Shown piece by piece: positions 1-4,623 of a stretch of 5,108 nt of DNA (positions are counted from its first letter, which is position 1; each line of letters starts with the position of its first letter). The notes under the pieces were generated by a model. It was given only the letters and a program-made list of their open reading frames with translations. It was not told where the DNA came from and ran no database searches. The DNA is taken from the NCBI GenBank assembly GCA_021804525.1, contig JAJZHJ010000139.1, positions 1-5,108 on the forward strand, read 5' to 3'. A program made the position numbers and the translations under genes. This DNA is from Bacteroidota bacterium. GTDB lineage: Bacteria; Bacteroidota; Bacteroidia; Bacteroidales; Paludibacteraceae.

Positions 1-1
1 C

Positions 2-376
2 AAAGACTGTGAGTATGTCTCCATTCAAAAAGGATTGTTTAATTTGACGCAATGGCTTGGGGGCGCTAATATTGACAAAGAAACAAAAGAGGTGTTGTCA
101 CGCATCAAGACGATGAAGATTCTAACTATTAATCTTGATAATAAAGCTGCATTACGACGGAACTTTCAAGTGGAATTAGATAAAGTTCTAACGAGAGGCA
201 ATTTTGAAAAAATGATGGTAACACGAAATAAAACTGATCATTCAACAGTTTATGGTTCAACTGATACAAATAATGGTTCCGAATTAATTATTGTGGCTCA
301 GAATGATGATCAATTGAGTCTCATTATTATGAAAGGAAATTTAACACACGACGATTTAGAAAAAATAGCAAAATAA
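2..376 (+). CDS. DUF4252-like protein, 3' part only
   Basis: The reading frame is open from the left edge (first full codon at 2) to a TAA at 374-376, giving 124 visible residues; the start lies outside the window, so a TTG at 35 is an internal Leu. I assign it to the DUF4252 family of Bacteroidetes from its pattern. There is an N-terminal segment ending in a glycine-rich turn (LGGANID), then a hydrophobic strand (IKTMKILTINLD). A helix with an L..VL..GNFEKMM pattern follows, and the end is the family-typical strand-helix LIIMKGNLTHDDLEKIAK. Members usually have an N-terminal signal or lipoprotein peptide and often sit beside ECF sigma or anti-sigma genes; neither can be checked here. The molecular function of the family is unknown. 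Transcription probably ends at the hairpin at 433-472. I am fairly sure of the family and claim nothing about function. Confidence 0.75.
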   Translation, partial: KDCEYVSIQKGLFNLTQWLGGANIDKETKEVLSRIKTMKILTINLDNKAALRRNFQVELDKVLTRGNFEKMMVTRNKTDHSTVYGSTDTNNGSELIIVAQNDDQLSLIIMKGNLTHDDLEKIAK

Positions 377-430
377 CAGACAGTGCTTTTACAACTTGAT
401 TTTTTTCATCTTTTTTTACCTGAAATTGAT

Positions 431-438
431 TACTTTTG
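431..438 (+). promoter_or_regulatory. Candidate Bacteroidetes -7 promoter box (TACTTTTG)
   Basis: This is an exact match to the Bacteroidetes sigma-70 -7 consensus TAnnTTTG. The expected -33 TTG about 19-21 bases upstream is not present; that stretch is a T-run (411-417). If real, it would start transcription near 444 and give hisH a leader of roughly 165 bases. It overlaps the terminator stem at 433-472, and the same octamer also occurs inside the aroC coding region (3533-3540), so chance is a serious alternative. Confidence 0.3.
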
Positions 439-472
439 CCGGTGTTTGTGAAAATACCGGCAAAGCTTTTTT
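433..472 (+). terminator. Rho-independent terminator after the DUF4252-like gene
   Basis: The arms TTTGCCGGT (435-443) and ACCGGCAAA (456-464) pair perfectly over 9 bp around a 12-nt loop. An extra T (434) is bulged before a possible C433-G465 pair. After GC at 465-466 comes a run of six T (467-472). It lies about 60 bases past the stop codon of the upstream gene, as expected for its terminator. The left arm overlaps a TAnnTTTG promoter-like octamer at 431-438. Confidence 0.75.
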
Positions 473-479
473 ATAAGCA

Positions 480-531
480 AGCATGTAAAAAATCACCCCA
501 TCAAAAATTTGATGTGAAACGAGCATGTAAA
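480..531 (+). repeat. 10-bp direct repeat, copies 42 bases apart
   Basis: AGCATGTAAA occurs at 480-489 and again at 522-531. The copies start 42 bases apart, close to four turns of B-DNA, so they would lie on the same face of the helix. The second copy overlaps the left arm of the inverted repeat at 525-541. This would fit a pair of binding sites for a regulator, but that is inference. Confidence 0.4.
499..514. repeat. Inverted repeat CATCAAA-AA-TTTGATG
   Basis: It has two perfect 7-bp arms (499-505 and 508-514) separated by 2 bases. The centre is too tight for a full RNA hairpin without opening a pair, and no T-tract follows, so a DNA-binding site is more likely than a terminator. It lies 95 bases before the hisH start. 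Confidence 0.45.
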
Positions 532-541
532 TTATTTACAT
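525..541. repeat. Inverted repeat ATGTAAA-TTA-TTTACAT
   Basis: It has two perfect 7-bp arms (525-531 and 535-541) around a 3-base centre, the shape of a dimeric repressor operator. The left arm is part of the AGCATGTAAA direct repeat, so a further half-site exists at 483-489. It lies 68 bases before the hisH start. No regulator is encoded nearby in the window. Confidence 0.45.
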
Positions 542-608
542 TCAAGAGTATGATAATGTTTTTATGCGAGTTCCATACATCCTTAATGTTAGAAAATAAA
601 ATGCACGT

Positions 609-1193
609 ATGAAAATTGTAATCATAAAATATAATGCAGGCAATATTCGTTCTGTCCTTTTTGCCTTAGAGCGTCTTGGCTATCATGCCGTGGTAAGTGA
701 CGACCCTGGTTTAATCAGTAAGGCTGACAAAGTGATATTTCCAGGAGTAGGAGAAGCTTCTTCTGCGATGAGTTATTTACATGAACACGGATTAGCGCAA
801 GTGATCCAGTCGCTAAAACAACCTGTTTTGGGCATTTGTTTAGGAATGCAGTTGTTGTGTAATTTTTCAGAGGAGAATCAAACCGACTGCTTAAACATCA
901 TTAATCGACCTATACGGCAATTCCCTCAGTTAGGCTTAAAAATTCCACAAATTGGCTGGAACGATATTTTTGGGTTGAAAGGGCCTCTTTTCAATCAAGT
1001 TCCTGAACATAGTTACGTCTATTTTGTACATAGTTTCTATGCTCCATTGAGTGAGTACACGCTGGCTTCTGTTGAATATATGATTCCTTACAGCTCTGCT
1101 TTACAGAACGATAATTTCTTTGCAGTGCAGTTCCATCCAGAAAAATCAGGAAAAGTCGGCGAACAAATACTAACTAATTTTTTAAACATGTAG
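609..1193 (+). CDS. hisH: Imidazole glycerol phosphate synthase subunit HisH
   Basis: HisH is the class I glutamine amidotransferase subunit of IGP synthase. It releases ammonia from glutamine for HisF, which converts PRFAR to imidazole glycerol phosphate and AICAR in histidine synthesis (cytoplasm). The 194 residues match the usual size of about 200. Visible motifs are KYNAGN (8-12, usually DYGxGN elsewhere), the PGVG oxyanion segment (45-48) and the nucleophile elbow GICLGMQLL with Cys77. PQIGWN (113-118), YFVHSFY (138-144) and FHPEKS with the His176/Glu178 dyad follow, so it looks catalytically intact. ATG 609 puts the conserved MKIVIIKYN at the N-terminus; there is no Shine-Dalgarno, only an A-rich leader. 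No hisA, hisF or other his gene is adjacent, unlike typical his operons. A paralogue supplying ammonia for a surface-sugar amidine (HisH2 type) is a less likely alternative. Confidence 0.95.
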   Translation: MKIVIIKYNAGNIRSVLFALERLGYHAVVSDDPGLISKADKVIFPGVGEASSAMSYLHEHGLAQVIQSLKQPVLGICLGMQLLCNFSEENQTDCLNIINRPIRQFPQLGLKIPQIGWNDIFGLKGPLFNQVPEHSYVYFVHSFYAPLSEYTLASVEYMIPYSSALQNDNFFAVQFHPEKSGKVGEQILTNFLNM

Positions 1194-1202
1194 GTGTTTG
1201 GC

Positions 1203-1583
1203 TTAAATGCCGGAACGTTCTTTGAGGTAACTTACTTGTTTATTCCAAAGCAATGCGACATCCATTTTTTCCTCAGGAGTGGAAAAGTCAGTTATAATGA
1301 GAGCGATACCAGGAACTAAATCGTCCACGATGAGTTTAAATTCAAAGTATGTATGCTCAGTATCGTCTAACCATCGAAATCGAATAAAAGATCCATTATG
1401 CAGTTGTATCATTTCAGCTTGTTGACTGTGATCTCCCCAGGTAAAATTATACAAACGCCCTTCTACCTGCACTTTGTCGGCAAACCAATCAGCTAAGCCA
1501 CTTGCGGTACTTATGTTGTTCCACAGAACATTAAATGAAATGTTCGAGAATACATATTCTAACTGAATTTTTTCTTTCTTCAT
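1203..1583 (-). CDS. START-like (SRPBCC-fold) domain protein
   Basis: This small cytoplasmic protein of 126 residues belongs to the START-like/AHSA1-related helix-grip fold. It resembles a conserved Bacteroidetes family that begins MKKEKI.LEY. Supporting features are the N-terminal strand KIQLEYVF, the helix LWNNISTASGLADWFADKV (20-38), FTWG (47-50), SFIRFRWLDD (65-74), YFEFKL (79-84), ITDFSTPEEK (97-106) and a C-terminal helix with LWNKQVSYLK. The family role is not known; related folds bind hydrophobic ligands. I chose ATG 1583 because it gives the family N-terminus. An upstream in-frame ATG at 1595 would add four residues. AAGGAGG lies only two bases before the chosen ATG. A near-promoter (TTG at 1633-1631, 19 bases, CTATTTTG at 1611-1604) would start RNA near 1598, favouring the shorter form. 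It lies 86 bases downstream of the esterase gene on the same strand, with no clear terminator between. Confidence 0.85.
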   Translation of the reverse strand: MKKEKIQLEYVFSNISFNVLWNNISTASGLADWFADKVQVEGRLYNFTWGDHSQQAEMIQLHNGSFIRFRWLDDTEHTYFEFKLIVDDLVPGIALIITDFSTPEEKMDVALLWNKQVSYLKERSGI

Positions 1584-1669
1584 GGCCTCCTTCATTAGTG
1601 GCGCAAAATAGGTATTTTAATTCATCTTTGCAAGTTTTGCATGACAATTTTGGTGCTCTGATTTTTTAT

Positions 1670-2680
1670 TTATTTCTTCAGTGCATTGTTTTTTAATTCT
1701 TTATGTAAAAAATTGATGGTGAATGTCATGGCAGTGTCAAACCACGGATGAAACAGCCAAAATGTGTGCGGTGTGTCAGGTATTTCGTGTGTTTCATTGT
1801 AAATTCTAAATTGATTGAGTTTTACAATCATTTCATTTCTACCGGCGTGCATACGGGTAAGACTGCTATTAATAAAAAGAATCGGTGCGCTTTTGGCATT
1901 GACATGTGTCAGGGCAGATGCTTGTATCGCCGGAGTTGGATCGACAGTCATGGGAGCTCCAAACCAACGAGTCGCAGCTGATAGTTTGCCTGGTTCATCG
2001 TGCCCTTCTCCCGAACCATGACCAATGAAAGCCAAGATACCATCCATGTCGACCACAGCATTAACACGAACTGAATAGTGCGCATATGCGGGAGTCGCAA
2101 ATGCAGGGTATGGAGCGTTTATGCTTCCAATGAGTGCTGCAAGTTGACCTCCTGCCGATGTTCCCAAAATAGCTATTTTGTTTGCGTCAAAGTGAAATCG
2201 TTTTGCAGAGGCCCGTATCCAACGTAATGCCGTTTCTACATCTTGTATGGCAGCTGGATATTTAGCTTCCGGTGACATGCGATATTCCGGACAAACAGTG
2301 GCAAATCCATGACGCGCTAATTCATATGCAATAGTTCGATCCATACTTTGATTGCCTGAACTCCAACCACCGGCATGTACAATGAGAACAACAGGTTGTT
2401 TCTCAGATGCTACCCACTTGGGTTGTGCTACATCGAGATGAAGTTTTCTTGCTCCATAATGTGTGTAAGTGATATTGTTTTCAATTATCAACCCCGTTGT
2501 ATCGCCTACACCTACCACAGAGATAAAAGGATATTTTTTGTGGTTCTGAATCCATTCATGAGTAACAGAATAGGAGGTATCAATGGGTATATTGATCTCT
2601 TTGTATGTGTATTGTGCAAACGCAGAATTGAAAAGAAAGCAACAGGCACCTGTCAGTAAAACGTTCTTTATTGTTATCAT
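1670..2680 (-). CDS. Secreted alpha/beta-hydrolase esterase (BD-FAE/carboxylesterase-like)
   Basis: This 336-residue exported serine hydrolase probably removes acyl groups from carbohydrates. Residues 1-22 form a signal peptide with a likely cleavage AFA|QY; the Cys13-Cys14 pair does not make a convincing lipobox. The mature protein shows HLDVAQP (81-87), the oxyanion motif HAGGW (102-106), and PEYRMSPEAKYPAAIQDVETALRW (131-154, an esterase/lipase signature). The nucleophile elbow GTSAG has Ser175, and PDTPH carries the likely catalytic His305. The catalytic acid is not obvious, because the usual Asp loop reads ILFINSSLTRMHAGRNEM (267-284). As I recall, this SSxxRxHAGR variant with the FWLFHPWF end occurs in Bacteroidetes esterases linked to pectin breakdown, but no polysaccharide-utilisation genes are present here. 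The start at ATG 2680 gives a complete signal peptide. Family is confident; substrate is not. Confidence 0.88.
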   Translation of the reverse strand: MITIKNVLLTGACCFLFNSAFAQYTYKEINIPIDTSYSVTHEWIQNHKKYPFISVVGVGDTTGLIIENNITYTHYGARKLHLDVAQPKWVASEKQPVVLIVHAGGWSSGNQSMDRTIAYELARHGFATVCPEYRMSPEAKYPAAIQDVETALRWIRASAKRFHFDANKIAILGTSAGGQLAALIGSINAPYPAFATPAYAHYSVRVNAVVDMDGILAFIGHGSGEGHDEPGKLSAATRWFGAPMTVDPTPAIQASALTHVNAKSAPILFINSSLTRMHAGRNEMIVKLNQFRIYNETHEIPDTPHTFWLFHPWFDTAMTFTINFLHKELKNNALKK

Positions 2681-2768
2681 AGCGGGTATTGTTCACATTA
2701 TTACAAGTAGGACATTTTTAGCATGCAATGATACGCTTTTTTTTCAAAAGAAAGTGTGACGCGGTAAG

Positions 2769-2847
2769 ATTGAATGACGTGTTATATCCGATGTTTTTCT
2801 AAAAATAACTGAAAGCCAAAAACATCGGTCGTATTCTGACGTTCAAT
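2769..2847. repeat. Two-part inverted repeat before the FKBP gene
   Basis: The inner arms CCGATGTTTTT (2788-2798) and AAAAACATCGG (2818-2828) are perfect over 11 bp around a 19-base loop. Outside them, ATTGA (2769-2773) plus ACGT (2777-2780) pair with ACGT (2839-2842) plus TCAAT (2843-2847), leaving a 3-base bulge on the left. No T-run follows, so it is not a standard terminator. The right half reaches into the putative FKBP promoter, whose -7 box is 2851-2858, which suggests an operator or cruciform-like site. Confidence 0.55.
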
Positions 2848-2858
2848 GCCTATCTTTG
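2829..2858 (+). promoter_or_regulatory. Candidate Bacteroidetes promoter of the FKBP gene
   Basis: TATCTTTG at 2851-2858 matches the -7 consensus TAnnTTTG exactly. TCG at 2829-2831 sits 19 bases upstream, where TTG is expected (two of three bases match). Transcription would begin near 2864, leaving about 28 bases before ATG 2892. The in-frame TTG at 2856 falls inside the -7 box, so it cannot be the translation start if this promoter is right. Confidence 0.45.
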
Positions 2859-2891
2859 TACCAATTTTCATACATAATAAACAGCAATAAA

Positions 2892-3464
2892 ATGACAATT
2901 GAAGAAAACAAAATGGTTTCAGTTACTTACGACTTGTATGTAGGTGGTAGTGAGGAAGAACCAGAATTAATGGAACAAGCGACTGCACAGAATCCGTTGA
3001 CCTTTTGCTTTGGTATAGGAATGATGTTGGCCGAGTTCGAACAAAATTTACGCGGTTTGAAAATCAACGATACGTTTGATTTCAGCATTGACAGCAAGAA
3101 TGCTTATGGAGAATATGACGATGAAAACGTTGTGGCTCTTCCGCGCTCTATATTCGAAGTAGATGGAGAATTGGATTCAAATATGATTTTTGAGGGAAAC
3201 GTAGTGCCTTTGATGGACAGTGACGGCACTCGTTTGAATGCTCAAATTGTTGAAATTGGTGATGCTACTGTTACAGTTGACTTTAATCATCCGTTAGCTG
3301 GTGAAACGTTGCATTTCAAAGGCTCAGTACTTGAAGTACGCGAAGCTACAGAAGAAGATTTGGCTGCTTTTCAAGGCGGTGGCTGTAGTTGTGGAAGTGA
3401 TTGCAGTTGCGGATCTGACGATGACAGTTGTAATAGTGGTGGTGGCTGTAGTTGCCATTCATAA
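2892..3464 (+). CDS. SlyD-like FKBP-type peptidyl-prolyl cis-trans isomerase
   Basis: This 190-residue cytoplasmic proline isomerase/chaperone has the SlyD layout. The first FKBP half includes KMVSVTYDL (7-15) and LTFCFGIGMMLAEFEQNLRGLKIND (36-60). An insert-in-flap chaperone domain spans about 72-130 (AYGEYDDENVVALPRSIF). The FKBP fold closes with FNHPLAGETLHFKGSVLEVREAT (131-153). A Gly/Ser/Cys-rich tail (162-190) carries seven Cys (165, 167, 171, 173, 180, 186, 188) and His189; SlyD tails bind nickel and other metals, so metal binding is likely. ATG 2892 gives the family N-terminus MTIEENKMV. A longer frame reaches an upstream TTG (2856), which lies in the promoter box. The gene is divergent from the esterase and 60 bases upstream of aroC, with a hairpin between. 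It could equally be named slyD. Confidence 0.92.
   Translation: MTIEENKMVSVTYDLYVGGSEEEPELMEQATAQNPLTFCFGIGMMLAEFEQNLRGLKINDTFDFSIDSKNAYGEYDDENVVALPRSIFEVDGELDSNMIFEGNVVPLMDSDGTRLNAQIVEIGDATVTVDFNHPLAGETLHFKGSVLEVREATEEDLAAFQGGGCSCGSDCSCGSDDDSCNSGGGCSCHS
3378..3454 (+). repeat. Repeated 14-mer in the Cys-rich tail of the FKBP gene
   Basis: GGTGGCTGTAGTTG occurs at 3378-3391 and 3441-3454, both coding for the GGCSC motif of the metal-binding tail. Exact identity over 14 bases, including synonymous positions, suggests local duplication or slippage within the tail, though low-complexity coding constraint may be enough to explain it. Confidence 0.5.
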
Positions 3465-3475
3465 TGAACAAACGC

Positions 3476-3516
3476 GAAAAGAGATGTGTACATAAAACCA
3501 TCTCTTTTCCTTTTTT
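3476..3516 (+). terminator. Rho-independent terminator or attenuator just before aroC
   Basis: GAAAAGAGATG (3476-3486) and CATCTCTTTTC (3499-3509) pair perfectly over 11 bp around a 12-nt loop. They are followed by C3510 and six T (3511-3516). The hairpin begins 12 bases after the FKBP stop codon, so it should end that transcript. The T-tract ends 8 bases before the aroC ATG, so aroC needs readthrough or a promoter of its own, and none with TAnnTTTG is visible upstream of the start. Stem G+C is low, so termination may be partial. Confidence 0.75.
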
Positions 3517-3524
3517 AGCTATCT

Positions 3525-4610
3525 ATGTCAAATACTTTTGGAACCATTTTTCGTCTGACTACTTTTGGGGAATCTCATGGACTAGCCATTGGTGGAGTTA
3601 TTGATGGGTGTCCGGCTGGCATTTCTGTTGATATGGAGTTTGTGCAACGTGAAATGAATCGGCGGCGTCCCGGTCAATCAGATATTGTAACACCCCGCAA
3701 AGAAGCGGATGAGGTAGAATTTCTTTCCGGTATTTTTGAAGGTAAAACAACAGGCTCCCCAATTGGATTTATTATCCGAAATGCCGATCAACATTCTTCT
3801 GATTATGAGAATTTACGACAAACATATCGTCCTTCTCATGCCGATTATACCTATCAAACGAAATATGGAGTCCGTGACCATCGGGGAGGAGGCCGAAGTT
3901 CTGCACGTGAAACAGCAGTCAGAATTGTCGGAGGTGCTATAGCTAAGTTGGCTTTGCATGCTTTTGATGTGCAAATCACTGCGTTTACATCGCAAGTTGG
4001 ATCGATTCGTTTGGCAGAATCATATAATTCCTATGATTTCTCACTAATTGAATCAAATGCCGTGCGTTGTCCCGATCCAACTGTAGCAGAACAAATGGAA
4101 CTGTTGATTCGCGATGTTCACAAAACCGGTGATACCATTGGTGGTATTATCACATGCGTTGTTCGTCATGTTCCCACAGGTTGGGGCGAACCCAGTTACA
4201 ATAAATTGCATGCTGCTTTGGGCAATGCGATGCTATCCATCAATGCGGTGAAGGGATTCGATTACGGAAGTGGATTTGAAGGCGTGGCTTTGCGCGGCTC
4301 CGAATCAAATGATGAATTTGCTATGCGTGATGGAGAAGTAACCACATTGACCAATCGTTCGGGAGGTATTCAAGGCGGTATTTCAAATGGACAGGATATT
4401 TATTTCAGGGTGGTTTTTAAGCCTGTGGCAACTTTGTTGCAAGAGCAGCATACAGTAAACGTACTTGGAGAAGAAACGACGATTAAAGCGCGTGGAAGGC
4501 ACGATGCTTGCGTGTTGCCGCGTGCAGTACCTATCGTAGAGGCCATGACTGCTATGACGTTGCTCGATCACTATTTGATGTCAAGAGCTTCCGTTCCCTT
4601 TACTTTCTGA
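3525..4610 (+). CDS. aroC: Chorismate synthase
   Basis: AroC removes phosphate from EPSP to form chorismate, using reduced FMN; it is the last step of the shikimate pathway leading to aromatic amino acids, folate and quinones. The 361 residues are full length for the family. Signatures are TFGESHG (13-19, with His17), DGCPAG (27-32), NRRRPGQS (45-52), RPSHADYTY (102-110, His105), [11 protein letters not shown] (120-130), [11 protein letters not shown] (279-289) and [19 protein letters not shown] (323-341, Asp327). All the FMN/substrate motifs I can recall are intact. ATG 3525 gives [10 protein letters not shown], the expected N-terminus (families usually begin MxNTFGxxF/LR). There is no Shine-Dalgarno; the start sits 8 bases after the terminator-like hairpin. 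The gene is 60 bases after the FKBP gene and converges with the phosphatase gene 13 bases beyond its stop. Confidence 0.97.
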   Translation: MSNTFGTIFRLTTFGESHGLAIGGVIDGCPAGISVDMEFVQREMNRRRPGQSDIVTPRKEADEVEFLSGIFEGKTTGSPIGFIIRNADQHSSDYENLRQTYRPSHADYTYQTKYGVRDHRGGGRSSARETAVRIVGGAIAKLALHAFDVQITAFTSQVGSIRLAESYNSYDFSLIESNAVRCPDPTVAEQMELLIRDVHKTGDTIGGIITCVVRHVPTGWGEPSYNKLHAALGNAMLSINAVKGFDYGSGFEGVALRGSESNDEFAMRDGEVTTLTNRSGGIQGGISNGQDIYFRVVFKPVATLLQEQHTVNVLGEETTIKARGRHDACVLPRAVPIVEAMTAMTLLDHYLMSRASVPFTF

Positions 4611-4623
4611 AAGATTTCTTCGT

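Noticed and set aside
1629..1641. Small palindrome TGCAA-GTT-TTGCA between the esterase and START-like genes
   Set aside because: A 5-bp arm is too short to claim as an operator, and there is no T-tract for a terminator.
1748..2021. Plus-strand open frames within the esterase gene
   Set aside because: They are shadows on the opposite strand of a clearly coding, motif-rich gene and have no recognisable protein features.
2732..2758. A/T-rich hairpin with a 12-bp stem and 3-base loop upstream of the divergent promoters
   Set aside because: Three of the pairs are G-U, it is mostly an A/T run, no transcript is expected through it on the plus strand, and it weakens on the minus strand.
2856..2891. 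N-terminal extension of the FKBP protein from TTG 2856
   Set aside because: The extra 12 residues precede the normal family N-terminus and the TTG falls within the likely -7 promoter box.
3301..3495. Valine-rich open frame overlapping the FKBP Cys-rich tail
   Set aside because: The repeated valines come from reading the Gly/Cys codons out of frame; there is no independent support for it.
3533..3540. Perfect TAnnTTTG octamer (TACTTTTG) near the aroC start
   Set aside because: It lies inside the aroC coding sequence, encoding part of the conserved NTFG, and would start RNA after the start codon. It shows that the octamer arises by chance.
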